Positions 45,929 to 55,438 are shown, counted from the first letter of the stretch. The stretch is 64,000 nt of DNA from Thalassotalea sediminis (GCF_030295915.1 NZ_AP027361.1:434001-498000), one strand, 5' to 3'. The notes: a model not told the origin generated them from the sequence alone. Translations and numbers: made by a program.

Positions 45929-46134
45929 AGTCTTTTGTTCAAATATTTTGAAGTAACTTGTCAAAATGTTCCGATTTTATATAGAGATTATCAATTTTAT
46001 ACTTTAGTTCAACAGTTAAATTGAAGTTTTAATGTTAGGAGCCGTTGTTCTTTCGCGTTTAGTTCGAACAAAGTTTAATCTCAAAAGAACAACAGACCCT
46101 AAAGCTATTGTTAAAATTTATTGAGGAAAATTAA

Positions 46135-46578
46135 ATGAAAGCACTAATGAATAAAATTATTGAAAGTAAAGCTGGTTATTCAACCTTGGCGTTGCGTATT
46201 CCTATCGGCATCATTTTTATCGCGCATGGTGCACAAAAATTGTTTGGCTGGTTTGGCGGTTATGGATTAGAAGGTACCGGCGGCTGGATGGAATCTATCG
46301 GTTTAACGCCTGGCTATTTAATGGCGTTATTAGCTGGCAGTGGAGAGTTTTTTGGTGGTTTATTTATATTATTAGGCTTGTTAACTCGCCCTGCGGCCGT
46401 TGTTTTATCAATAACCATGGTTGTTGCGATCTTCTCTGTGCATTTTACTAACGGATTATTTATGTCTAACAATGGTTATGAGTTTGGTTTAGCGTTGCTA
46501 GCAGCAAGTGTGTCGTTGGCTGTTTCGGGTGCAGGTAAATTATCTGTCGATAACCTATTAAGTAGAAAATTGGCTTAA
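46135..46578 (+). CDS. DoxX-family membrane protein (YqjF-like)
   Basis: A 147-residue protein with four transmembrane helices. Opening LALRIPIGIIFIAHGAQKLFGWFGGYG and central LAGSGEFFGGLFILLGLLTRPAA are typical of the DoxX/YqjF/YphA group. YqjF is linked to quinone or nitroaromatic degradation, perhaps reducing quinone-like electrophiles in the membrane. GAGG lies 9 nt before the ATG. First gene of the DoxX-pirin-YqjG run. Confidence 0.87.
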   Translation: MKALMNKIIESKAGYSTLALRIPIGIIFIAHGAQKLFGWFGGYGLEGTGGWMESIGLTPGYLMALLAGSGEFFGGLFILLGLLTRPAAVVLSITMVVAIFSVHFTNGLFMSNNGYEFGLALLAASVSLAVSGAGKLSVDNLLSRKLA

Positions 46579-46603
46579 CTGTTCGTTTTTAGGAGCAAGT
46601 ATT

Positions 46604-47299
46604 ATGATTGAACTACGAAAATCAGAGCAACGCGGTAAAGCCAATATAGGTTGGTTAAACAGCAAGCATACTTTTTCATTTGGTCAATACTACGACCCTC
46701 AACACATGGGATTTTCCGCTCTAAGAGTGATTAACGATGATATAGTCAAAGCCGGTACAGGCTTTGACACACATGGTCATCGTGATATGGAAATCATTAG
46801 TTATGTGATTGATGGCGTGCTAGAGCACAAAGACAGTACTGGTAATGTAAAAAAGTTACCCGTTGGTGAATTCCAGCTAATGTCAGCTGGCAAAGGAATT
46901 TATCATAGTGAATATAATGCGAGTAACACACAATCGTCACATTTTTTACAGATTTGGATTGAACCTAATGTCTTCGGCGAAAAGCCTAGCTATCAGCAAA
47001 AAGCTTTTGGCCAATCGCAGGGACTAACGCCTATCGTCACCCCAACAGGTGAGGGAGGTACGCTAAAAATTAAACAAGAAGCACAATTGCTTCAGCTTAT
47101 ATTAGCGGCCAATACTGAAGCGGTTTTTGCGCCAAATGCTGGAAAGAAGGTTTATGTGCACTTAGTTTCAGGTGAGCTCACCGTTAATGGTACGCAGTTA
47201 TCATCTGGCGATGGAGCAAAGGTTACTCATGAAGCAGCACTTACTTTTGTTAATGCTGGTCAAGAATCACTAACAGCGTTAGTTTTTGAATTACCGTAA
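46604..47299 (+). CDS. Pirin-family protein (YhaK/YhhW-like)
   Basis: A 231-residue bicupin. The metal ligands are in the first cupin: DTHGHRDMEIISYV (two His) and GIYHSEYN (His and Glu). Pirins of this group (YhhW) show quercetinase activity or act as redox sensors. The gene is preceded by AGGAG and lies 25 nt after the DoxX gene. The second cupin (~150-231) has no complete ligand set. Confidence 0.88.
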   Translation: MIELRKSEQRGKANIGWLNSKHTFSFGQYYDPQHMGFSALRVINDDIVKAGTGFDTHGHRDMEIISYVIDGVLEHKDSTGNVKKLPVGEFQLMSAGKGIYHSEYNASNTQSSHFLQIWIEPNVFGEKPSYQQKAFGQSQGLTPIVTPTGEGGTLKIKQEAQLLQLILAANTEAVFAPNAGKKVYVHLVSGELTVNGTQLSSGDGAKVTHEAALTFVNAGQESLTALVFELP

Positions 47300-47413
47300 A
47301 ACATTAAGCGTGTAGACCTTTCATGTTTACTTTGAACCAAATTCAAACAGTAAAGTTCTATACGCTCTAGTCTGTGAAATGTGTTATATGATGATAATGG
47401 TAGGAGGATTAAT

Positions 47414-48397
47414 ATGGGGCTATTAGTAGAAGGTACATGGCACGATACTTGGTATGATACTGAAGAAAATAACGGCAAATTTAAGCGTGAACAATCGCAA
47501 CTTCGTCATTGGGTAACGCGAGATGGGCGCGCGGGGCCAACTGGAGATTCAGGCTTTAAGGCGGAATCTGGTCGTTATCATTTATATGTTTCTTTGGCAT
47601 GCCCTTGGGCACATAGAGCGTTAATTTTTCGAGCACTAAAAGAGCTAGAGTCACACATTAGTGTCTCAATTGTAAGCCCAGATATGCTCGACAAAGGCTG
47701 GAGCTTTGATCGAGCACAGGGTGGAACTGGCGATGACTTATATGGTTCAGAATTAATGTCAGAGATATATGTGCGCAATGATGCTAAATACACCGGTCGC
47801 GTTACAGTACCCGTACTCTGGGACAAGAAGCAACAACGTATCGTCAGTAATGAATCTGCTGAAATTATTCGCATGCTTAATACAGCATTTGATCATATAA
47901 CAGGAAACGAACAAGATTATTATCCGCAAACCTTACGTGGCGAAATTGATAAAATAAACGATTTTGTTTACCACAATATTAATAATGGTGTGTATAAAAC
48001 GGGCTTTGCTACCACGCAGTCTGCGTATGAAGAAGCTTATAATAACTTGTTTAGCGCCTTAGATGACATAGAGCAAATATTGGCCACGGAACGCTACCTT
48101 GTCGGTGATCAAATTACTGAAGCAGACTGGCGATTATTCACTACGTTAATTCGTTTTGATGCGGTTTATTTTGGTCATTTTAAATGTAACAAACGCATGA
48201 TTGAGCAATATCCAAATCTTGCGAATTATATTCGTGAATTATTTCAAGTACCTAAAATTGCTGAAACGGTTAATTTTGAACATATTAAGCGCCATTATTA
48301 TTTCAGTCATAAAATGATAAATCCGACGCAAATTGTGCCAGTAGGACCTGATATTAATTATCAAACTGCTCATGGTCGTGCTGAACTGGCAAAGTAA
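47414..48397 (+). CDS. yqjG: Glutathionyl-hydroquinone reductase (YqjG/ECM4, Xi-class GST)
   Basis: Start set at the ATG at 47414 (327 aa) with AGGAGG 6 nt upstream; the longer frame lacks a signal. Catalytic motif ACPWAHRALI with Cys63; later STGRVTVPVLWDKKQ-type beta strand with YTGRVTVPVLWD, NESAEIIRML, and the C-terminal TEADWRLFTTLIRFDAVY and HFKCNKRMI motifs of the Xi class. The enzyme removes glutathione from glutathionyl-hydroquinones. It completes the YhaJ-DoxX-pirin-YqjG module. Confidence 0.94.
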   Translation: MGLLVEGTWHDTWYDTEENNGKFKREQSQLRHWVTRDGRAGPTGDSGFKAESGRYHLYVSLACPWAHRALIFRALKELESHISVSIVSPDMLDKGWSFDRAQGGTGDDLYGSELMSEIYVRNDAKYTGRVTVPVLWDKKQQRIVSNESAEIIRMLNTAFDHITGNEQDYYPQTLRGEIDKINDFVYHNINNGVYKTGFATTQSAYEEAYNNLFSALDDIEQILATERYLVGDQITEADWRLFTTLIRFDAVYFGHFKCNKRMIEQYPNLANYIRELFQVPKIAETVNFEHIKRHYYFSHKMINPTQIVPVGPDINYQTAHGRAELAK

Positions 48398-48588
48398 ATT
48401 ACAGGCATAACGTCAAATGGCTAAACGTATTTGACAAGTATTAACATGCTTAAAGGTAAGTTATTACTTTCAGAGCGTGATTTTCTCATTAAGTAAAAGC
48501 AGGTAGTGAATAAGCAGAGGTAACACGAATGGCACGCTTCTTCTTGCTAGTCGTGTTTCCTCTGTTGTGGGGTGAAGGCAAGCTCTAG

Positions 48589-50760
48589 TTAACTTTTACC
48601 TTGTAAATAACGCTCCCACATACGATGTTGTCGTGTTAGTTCGCTTGCTGTTTCTCGGTCTTGTGCAGCTTTTTCGAAGTGCTGTTCAATCATGTCTGAT
48701 TGCTTAGCGACATGTCGTTTTAAGTCTTTAACGTTATCATTTATGCTATCTAATTTAGACGATAATGAGCGCATTGCTCGACTAAAATCTCGATGAAAGT
48801 CTTTAAACTCTTCTGACTCTAAATGACGTAATGTTGCGTCTTGGCCAGGATACATGTCTTGCAACAAAGTGTTCATTCGATCAATGACGAGTAAATAGCC
48901 GGTATTGTCGTAACGGTATTGGTTTGCAACCCGCGATATTTGTTTTGAACGCACTAACAAACGGCGTGAAAGTTCCTCGTCGCTACTAAAAAAACTTGAG
49001 TATTCATCCTCTTCTAACGACCTGGCATACTCTGTTGCTTGATGTACTTGCGGGGCAAATGGGTAAGCGATGATAAAGTCGTTATAACTTGCAATAGTGC
49101 CTCTGTCGTCTGCGAGCTCAAATGCACGTTTATATAAGGTAAGTAGCGCCTCTTGTGTGTGTTCACTTTGCGGAACATGCTTTATGTACCATTGATATGA
49201 AGCAATGTTATCAGCTTCTTTCACGCGTTGATAAATTTTGTTAAATATAGCGTTTGTTACCCTTGCATCGTCATTGAATTTATCAGCTAAGGCTAAATAG
49301 TCCGCTAACTTTGTTGAGTCTGGGTAACGTGCTATGGCATCAAGTAGACTGTCTCTTTTTATTTGAGCAGGAATATAATCAGACTCGGCAAGCGCAATTA
49401 AGCCTTGATAATCATTGTTATTTTTTAACACGCTATGCAACGATTGATAGGCGAGTACGCGATTTTCTTTGTTACCAAGCAAATCACTGCTAACAAGTGT
49501 TTGTAATTGTTGAACATCGTTATTGTTATTCGCTTGGTTTATTTGCTGTTTGGCGCGTGTGTACCAGTCTGTTTTTAATTGCTCAATCCATTGCTTTCTC
49601 TCAGGAAAATAGTGGCTAAGTGGTACATCATTTTGCTGATATAACGCGGCTAGTTTAGTGAGTTGCGCTACCCCTGATAATTGCTTTGCTTTTTCAGTTT
49701 CTTCAAGCAGTTTCTCTGTGTATTTGCTAGAGGTAATCTTGAGGGCATGTTTACGTAATTGATGATAATTATCGCCAGTTCCCCCTATTTTCATTAATCG
49801 TTTTTCTTGTTGCCAATCGGCAATAAATATTTCGTACTTATCACGTTTTCGAAATTCTAGTGGAGCTAATACGGTAACTAAGGGTAAATTCCCTTGTTCA
49901 ATAAAGTCTACTTTTGCGTAATATGAATCATTTGTTGATAGTTTGGATGTTTTAAACTGTTTAATTAAATGACCTGTATTAATATCAAGTAAGGTAATTT
50001 TACCAAAACCTACTGATAATGCAGTTTTGTTATCTTTCGAAAAGCGTAATTGCCCGCCACCATAATTAGTGCCGGAAACCACGAAGCCAGTACGCATACG
50101 AGTATTGTGGTTATAAAGCTGCTTACCTGTCGCTAAATCCCAAGCGACAATACCGTATTCAACAATCGCAATTAACTTAGTGTCATCCGGAGTAATTCCG
50201 ATTGATCGCACTTCCCGTTTTTTGCCGAATTTAGCCTTTTCTAACGGCAAACGTGTGCCAGATTCAACGTCAAATACGGCTAAGTGATTGTGGTTTTCGA
50301 GGACTAATCGTTTACCTGAGGCAGAAAACTCTGCCCTATCATCCCAACTGCCGCCTTTAATTTTTTGAATGAGTTTTATCGGGTTGGTTTGATAAATGTA
50401 GTAATAGTCGTCATCGCTGTTCCAATTTTCAAACCAAAAACCGAAGCGTTTACCATTAGGTGCCATGGTAAAATTATAATATCTACCCCCTATAGGACTA
50501 TAAGGATTTTGATTATAATCAAGTTTATAAGACACCTTATTTTCTTTGAAAATAACATCGCCTGTTTCAAGGTTTTTAACCGTTACGCCATTACAAGATG
50601 AAGAATGGCTTTTACATCTTATACCTGTTATGGCTATTTTGCCGGCTTCGTCGGTTTGATTTAACACATCATGATTGTTAGTTCTTGTGGATGCATCTAC
50701 AAAGGTGGGTAGTATTGCAATTACCAAAGATAGCACAATGGCGATGTTATATTTTTTCAT
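48589..50760 (-). CDS. Exported beta-propeller (WD40-like) protein with helical and coiled-coil C-terminal part
   Basis: Start set at the ATG at 50760 (723 aa): MKKYNIAIVLSLVIAILPTFVDA is a clear signal peptide; the extra six residues of the longer frame begin with a TTG inside the GGAG signal. Residues ~40-330 have propeller-like repeats (MAPNGKRFGFWFENW, FSASGKRLVLENHNHLAVFD, ITPDDTKLIAIVEYGIVAWDLATGK, FSKDNKTALSVGFGKITLLDINTG). The second half is helical with TPR-like spacing and a coiled coil (~620-700). No catalytic motif is seen. Probably a periplasmic scaffold; function unknown. It is a single gene on the minus strand. Confidence 0.7.
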   Translation of the reverse strand: MKKYNIAIVLSLVIAILPTFVDASTRTNNHDVLNQTDEAGKIAITGIRCKSHSSSCNGVTVKNLETGDVIFKENKVSYKLDYNQNPYSPIGGRYYNFTMAPNGKRFGFWFENWNSDDDYYYIYQTNPIKLIQKIKGGSWDDRAEFSASGKRLVLENHNHLAVFDVESGTRLPLEKAKFGKKREVRSIGITPDDTKLIAIVEYGIVAWDLATGKQLYNHNTRMRTGFVVSGTNYGGGQLRFSKDNKTALSVGFGKITLLDINTGHLIKQFKTSKLSTNDSYYAKVDFIEQGNLPLVTVLAPLEFRKRDKYEIFIADWQQEKRLMKIGGTGDNYHQLRKHALKITSSKYTEKLLEETEKAKQLSGVAQLTKLAALYQQNDVPLSHYFPERKQWIEQLKTDWYTRAKQQINQANNNNDVQQLQTLVSSDLLGNKENRVLAYQSLHSVLKNNNDYQGLIALAESDYIPAQIKRDSLLDAIARYPDSTKLADYLALADKFNDDARVTNAIFNKIYQRVKEADNIASYQWYIKHVPQSEHTQEALLTLYKRAFELADDRGTIASYNDFIIAYPFAPQVHQATEYARSLEEDEYSSFFSSDEELSRRLLVRSKQISRVANQYRYDNTGYLLVIDRMNTLLQDMYPGQDATLRHLESEEFKDFHRDFSRAMRSLSSKLDSINDNVKDLKRHVAKQSDMIEQHFEKAAQDRETASELTRQHRMWERYLQGKS

Positions 50761-50960
50761 TTTGAACGAATACTCCAATTAGACGTCATGAAAACTTATT
50801 TGAGTAATTTCTATCTATAAGCTTATGATTTATAAACGTATCAAACTATATAGAAATATAATGATAAGTACAATATATAGGCAATATAGATGTACATCAG
50901 CTGATAACCTCTAGTGCGTTGATTTGACGCTATTTGTACTGCATTAATTGATGTCAAAAT

Positions 50961-50989
50961 TAGACACAGAGGTATAGCAAGGTTATGCT
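50961..50989 (+). promoter_or_regulatory. Candidate promoter of the cupredoxin-EAL-DUF3034-globin operon
   Basis: TAGACA (50961-50966), 17-nt spacer, TATGCT (50984-50989); predicted start near 50996, 26 nt before the first ATG. Five of six and four of six matches to sigma70 consensus. Confidence 0.5.
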
Positions 50990-51021
50990 CTATTGAACGT
51001 TGTTACTAAATTGGCTTTTTT

Positions 51022-51675
51022 ATGAGTACGTTACGATTTTTAAGGTGGTTAATGTTAATGAGTGCTTTGCTTGTGATACCCACACATGCAAAGACCGTTA
51101 TTCAGGTCAAAAATCAACAAGGTGAGGCATTAAAGCATGCGGTAATTGAAATTATTACTGATGCTAACCCAGATACTTGGCAAGTAAGCTCGACCCCTTA
51201 TATTATGGATCAAATAGACAAAAGCTTTGTACCAGAAGTACTTATTGTGCCAGAAAAAAGCCTGGTGAGTTTTCCTAATAGTGATGATATTCGTCATCAT
51301 GTGTATTCTTTTTCAACAGCAAAAACCTTTGAGTTAAAATTATATGCGGGCAAACCTAAAGCACCAATTACGTTTGAGCAAAGTGGAATTGTGGTCTTAG
51401 GATGTAATATTCATGACGCTATGGTGGGTTATATTTATGTTACTGACAACTCGCATACATATCTTACTAATGAACAGGGTAAAACCAACATAGATTTAAG
51501 TGCACAGCAAATTAAAGAAATAAAGGTATGGCATGCTAATGCCGCAAAAGGTACTAATTATCGTCAATCCTTTACGTCTTTTAACCAACAGAACAATAAT
51601 ATTTTATTAGAATTTGAAACATTACCACCGGTAAAAAGTGATAGTTTCGAAGACGTTTTTAGCCATGCTCACTAA
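51022..51675 (+). CDS. Periplasmic cupredoxin-like protein (methylamine-utilisation type)
   Basis: A 217-residue exported protein (signal ~1-23, cut near THA-KT). It has an N-terminal beta domain and a plastocyanin-like domain: FPNSDDIRHHVYSF gives the first His ligand (H93) and GCNIHDAMVGYI gives Cys128, His131 and Met134, a complete type-1 copper set with C-x2-H-x2-M spacing. Such proteins shuttle electrons or sense copper/redox state. It is first in a four-gene overlapping unit with an EAL protein, DUF3034 and a globin. Confidence 0.82.
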   Translation: MSTLRFLRWLMLMSALLVIPTHAKTVIQVKNQQGEALKHAVIEIITDANPDTWQVSSTPYIMDQIDKSFVPEVLIVPEKSLVSFPNSDDIRHHVYSFSTAKTFELKLYAGKPKAPITFEQSGIVVLGCNIHDAMVGYIYVTDNSHTYLTNEQGKTNIDLSAQQIKEIKVWHANAAKGTNYRQSFTSFNQQNNNILLEFETLPPVKSDSFEDVFSHAH

Positions 51676-53995
51676 ATACCGTTTTAAAACGCAAATAACC
51701 TGGTTATCGACAGGACTCATCTTATTAACAGTAGTGGCGTTAACCGCGAGTTACTGGTTGCGTATTGCTGATTACGCGGAACAGCAAATTAAACAGCAGC
51801 TATCTTCAGCGAAAAATGTCTTGAATCAGAATTTAGTTTCACAAGAAAAAATGTTGATTACTGCCGCGAGCGTTTTGGCTGCTGATTTTGGCTTTAAACA
51901 AGCGATTGCTACTCAAGATAAAAAAACGATTGAAAGTGTCCTGTTAAATCATGGAGAGCGAATTAATGCTGACTTAATGTTGTTGCTTGACTTAAACGGC
52001 AACTTAATAACCACAAGTTCTTCTAAAGCATTACTACCAGACGCCGTAACGGCAGGGGTGAAATCTTTGCCTTTTCGTAATGTTCACGCTCAGTTTCTAA
52101 GTATTGGTGATGTAGTGTTCCAAGTCATCGTGTTACCTGTTAAGGCGCCAAGAGTTATTGCATATACTGTAATTGGTTTTGAGTTTGGTCAGGATTCATT
52201 GTCTGAATTAAAGGAATTGATCTCTCTAGATGTTTCGATTGCTCAACATGATCAAGTTCTTGCAACTACCATGGACAGTGAATACTCGAGTCAAAGAATA
52301 ATGCAAGAAGCGATAGCGCCACCTTCTAATATCTTACTTTCTAGCGATGATTATTTTCATCAATTAAGGCCTTTAGGAAATTCTCAAGATATATCAGTGG
52401 TATTGTCAGCTTCGTTAAAAAAGATTCATCATGATTTTAACCAGTTAATTTCTTCAATTTTATTAATTGCCGTGTTGGTTATTGTTATTGCTATTGCCTT
52501 TTCGCGTTTGCTATCACAAGGGTTATCTAAACCTTTAAATATTTTAATGAACTTAACGCAACGTGTCGGTAGGGGCGATCTCGTTATTCCAAAGCTTTCA
52601 GGAGATTTGCCCAGAGAGTTTACCGAGTTGTATCAGAGTTTTTCGGTAATGGGAGCTGCGATTGAAAATCGTGAGAAAGCAATAAAATATCAAGCAGAGC
52701 GAGATTTATTAACGGGGCTCTATAACCGTCAAAAAATGCTAGAAGTGTTAGAAGCTTCTTTAGCAGAGCATAAACAATTAACGTTAATTGCCTTTAATAT
52801 TAAGGGGTTTAAAGCGCTTAACGATACTATTGGCATCACTAATGGCGATAAAATTTTAAAAGAGCTAGCACATCGTGTTTTTAACTTTTTAGGTCCTTTA
52901 AATACTAATGATATCAAGGTGATTGGTGTTTCTCGCATTAATGCTGATGAGTTTCTAATCGGTGTGGGTAATCAACAGACCGCGCACATCACACGCTTAA
53001 TGGAACACCTACAATCTGAATTGGACCGTCCTTATTGGGTCGATGACATCAAACTTAATGTCGCGCTTTATTTTGGTATAGCGCAGCTTGATGAAGACCA
53101 TGACACTGATGCCGAACACTTGATGCGTAGAGCTGCTATGGCGGTTGCTGCTGCCAGCAATGAGCAAGTTATCGTTCGTTATTACCAGCAAGGTGAAGAT
53201 GAAGCCTATATGTATAAGCTTTCGTTAATTGATGAATTAAAGACTGCATTAGAGGCGGAAGACAGCCCGTTATTTCTTAATTATCAGCCAAAACTTAACA
53301 TTAAATCAGGGCAGGTAGATAAATTAGAAGCGTTAATTCGTTGGATAAACAATAAAGGTGAGTTTGTTAATCCTGAGCTATTTGTTGGGCTCGCTGAGAA
53401 AGCTGGCCTTATTGTAACGTTAACACGTTGGGTTATTTTACAAGTGTTAGATCAAGTAGAGCGTTGGAATATTCAAGGCTATCAATTTAAAGTTTCTATT
53501 AACTTATCAGCACAAGATATTCAACATGATACGTTTGTAGAATATTTGTTAGATACTATCGCGACTAAACAAGTAGAGCCCTATCAAATTACCTTAGAGC
53601 TTACCGAGCGAGATTTAGCGGAAAATGAAAACCTTGTTGCTTCGCGCCTGAGTTACCTTAAGTCTATTGGTTTCCAAATTTCGGTCGATGATTATGGTAT
53701 TGGTCAGTCCTCGCTAGCAAAGCTCAAGCATTTACCTGTTGATGAACTGAAAATTGATAAATGCTTTATTTTAAACTTAGATCAAAATAAACAAGATCAA
53801 GATATTGTTGCTTCTACCGTACTATTAGGTCATCGATTAGGGTTGCAGGTTGTCGCTGAAGGTGTGGAAACAAAAGAAAGCTTAGCATTACTGACACAGT
53901 ATCAATGTGATTATGCGCAAGGCTATTATCTATCGCGTCCGTTAACGGCTGAGAAATTTATAGAATGGTATGAATGTTATGAAACAACTCCTTAG
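51665..53995 (+). CDS. Membrane GGDEF-EAL protein with degenerate GGDEF, probable c-di-GMP phosphodiesterase
   Basis: Start set at the ATG at 51665 (776 aa), overlapping the cupredoxin stop by 11 nt. Two membrane helices (~10-32 and ~258-278) enclose a periplasmic CACHE-like sensor; then HAMP, GGDEF (~345-480) and EAL (~515-770). The cyclase motif reads NADEF (426-430), so synthesis of c-di-GMP is unlikely. The EAL domain keeps E555 of EALIRW, the Asn of INLSAQ, LELTE, the DDYGIG metal loop (DDFGTG usually), LKID and AEGVE, so it should be an active phosphodiesterase. The partner genes suggest copper/redox input. Confidence 0.88.
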   Translation: MLTKYRFKTQITWLSTGLILLTVVALTASYWLRIADYAEQQIKQQLSSAKNVLNQNLVSQEKMLITAASVLAADFGFKQAIATQDKKTIESVLLNHGERINADLMLLLDLNGNLITTSSSKALLPDAVTAGVKSLPFRNVHAQFLSIGDVVFQVIVLPVKAPRVIAYTVIGFEFGQDSLSELKELISLDVSIAQHDQVLATTMDSEYSSQRIMQEAIAPPSNILLSSDDYFHQLRPLGNSQDISVVLSASLKKIHHDFNQLISSILLIAVLVIVIAIAFSRLLSQGLSKPLNILMNLTQRVGRGDLVIPKLSGDLPREFTELYQSFSVMGAAIENREKAIKYQAERDLLTGLYNRQKMLEVLEASLAEHKQLTLIAFNIKGFKALNDTIGITNGDKILKELAHRVFNFLGPLNTNDIKVIGVSRINADEFLIGVGNQQTAHITRLMEHLQSELDRPYWVDDIKLNVALYFGIAQLDEDHDTDAEHLMRRAAMAVAAASNEQVIVRYYQQGEDEAYMYKLSLIDELKTALEAEDSPLFLNYQPKLNIKSGQVDKLEALIRWINNKGEFVNPELFVGLAEKAGLIVTLTRWVILQVLDQVERWNIQGYQFKVSINLSAQDIQHDTFVEYLLDTIATKQVEPYQITLELTERDLAENENLVASRLSYLKSIGFQISVDDYGIGQSSLAKLKHLPVDELKIDKCFILNLDQNKQDQDIVASTVLLGHRLGLQVVAEGVETKESLALLTQYQCDYAQGYYLSRPLTAEKFIEWYECYETTP

Positions 53996-54800
53996 TGCAA
54001 TGATATTTTGTTTACCGTTTATGTGTTTTGCTAATGGTAAAATTTTAGCGACACCTGGTGTTTCACAGGTAGAAGGTGCAGGTGGTGGAGGCATAGTGCC
54101 GTGGGCGCAACTAGCTGGGTATGCAACAGAAGATGAAATTGCGGCATCTGCTTTTTGTTCACAAGCAAACGTGCAAGATTTTCAACTCAATGTGTGCGGC
54201 GCTCAGTTAAACTTATATGATCGTATTGAGCTATCTTATGCCAAGCAAGACTTTGATGTTGAGCCGCTTTCATTGACGTTGAAACAAGAAGTCATTGGCA
54301 TGAAAGTGCGTTTGTATGGTGACTTGGTTTATAGCGATTGGCCGCAAATTTCAGTGGGTGTTCAACATAAAATGTTAGACACACCTGATATCGCTTTTGC
54401 ATTAGGTGCCAAAGAAGACAAAGGTACTGATGTGTACGTTGCCATGAGTAAATTACATTTAGGGGCCTTTGCGGGTTACAACCTGCTATGGAATGCCACG
54501 TTAAGGTACTCTGAAGCGAATGAAATGGGACTATTAGGCTACGGCGGCTTGGAAGGGAACGGTGCTATACATCCCGAGTTGTCAGCCGCAATTTTACTCA
54601 ATAAACATTTGGCGCTTGGTACAGAGTACCGTGTTAAATCAGAAAATTTAGCGGTTAAAGAAAGTAATTGGCATGACGTGTTTTTGGCGTGGTTTCCCAA
54701 TAAGCATTTTAATATGACCGTTGCCTATTTAGATTTAGGCACCATTGCTAATATTGAAGGTCAACATGGTTGGTATGTATCCATTTCGGGGCAGTTCTAA
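53979..54800 (+). CDS. DUF3034 family exported protein, probably outer-membrane
   Basis: A 273-residue protein (from the ATG at 53979; another ATG at 53970 is possible) whose start overlaps the EAL gene by 17 nt. Signal peptide ~1-18 (cut FA-NG). The opening GKILATPGVSQVEGAGGGGIVPWAQLAGY and NLYDRIELSYAKQDFD match my memory of DUF3034, and the many amphipathic strands ending in GWYVSISGQF suggest a small beta barrel. Function is not described as far as I know. Two Cys (FCSQAN, NVCGAQL) could form a disulfide. It overlaps the globin gene by one base. Confidence 0.75.
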   Translation: MKQLLSAMIFCLPFMCFANGKILATPGVSQVEGAGGGGIVPWAQLAGYATEDEIAASAFCSQANVQDFQLNVCGAQLNLYDRIELSYAKQDFDVEPLSLTLKQEVIGMKVRLYGDLVYSDWPQISVGVQHKMLDTPDIAFALGAKEDKGTDVYVAMSKLHLGAFAGYNLLWNATLRYSEANEMGLLGYGGLEGNGAIHPELSAAILLNKHLALGTEYRVKSENLAVKESNWHDVFLAWFPNKHFNMTVAYLDLGTIANIEGQHGWYVSISGQF

Positions 54801-55237
54801 TGTTTTTAAATCCACGTAAATTACTCATTTTATTTTTTAGTTTTTCTTTGTTTGCTTGTTCGTCTACATCCAATAACGACCAAAATACCTTATATGCTTC
54901 GATAGGTGGACAGACTGGTATTGATAAAATTGTTGATAACTTTATCGCTGAAATCGTTAAAGATAAGCAAATTTTTCCGTACTTTGCTAAATCGAGTGTT
55001 AGTCATTTCAGAGCTGGTTTTATTGAGCATATGTGCACGATTACGGGTGGTCCTTGCCGATATAACGGTGACTCCATGGTAGATATACATACAGGAATGA
55101 ATATAACAGAAGCGCATTTTAATCGCGTCGTCGAATTATTAATTGTCGCGATGGAGAAAGCTGATGTTACTTACCCCGTGCAAAATCGTATATTAGCGAA
55201 ATTAGCGCCTATGCGTGGGGAGGTTATTAAACGATAG
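54800..55237 (+). CDS. Group 1 truncated haemoglobin carried as a lipoprotein
   Basis: Start set at the ATG at 54800 (145 aa), overlapping the DUF3034 stop (TAATG), with GGGG 8 nt upstream. Residues 1-19 are a lipoprotein signal with lipobox LFAC; the mature part (~25-145) is a trHb1 fold: LYASIGGQTGIDKIVDNFIAE, HFRAGFIEHMC, then VDIHTGMNITEAHFNRVVELL with the proximal haem His about H97. The B10 position usually occupied by Tyr appears to be non-aromatic or Phe. Truncated haemoglobins are normally cytoplasmic NO/O2-handling proteins, so an exported lipoprotein form is unusual. Last gene of the unit. Confidence 0.82.
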   Translation: MFLNPRKLLILFFSFSLFACSSTSNNDQNTLYASIGGQTGIDKIVDNFIAEIVKDKQIFPYFAKSSVSHFRAGFIEHMCTITGGPCRYNGDSMVDIHTGMNITEAHFNRVVELLIVAMEKADVTYPVQNRILAKLAPMRGEVIKR

Positions 55238-55438
55238 TGTAAATGAATTGACGTGAGTATGTGATAGCGAAAACTGGCAAATTTCTACATCAGATCTACA
55301 GTTAACTATCAGTGATGCTATTTAATATAAACATTTATGGCTCGCTAACGTACATTAGTGATGAGTTGCTCATGACAATAATAATAACCTTGAGCTTTAC
55401 TAGTGGTTTTCCCTGACTAATAACGTAGGTGAAAGGAT

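Noticed and set aside
45929..45964. Longer LysR (YhaJ-like) start at TTG 45964
   Set aside because: No ribosome binding site, and the family N-terminus starts at the ATG at 45928.
48522..48557. AACACGA/TCGTGTT inverted repeat after yqjG as a terminator
   Set aside because: Only 7 bp with a 22-nt loop and no T-run; too weak to call.
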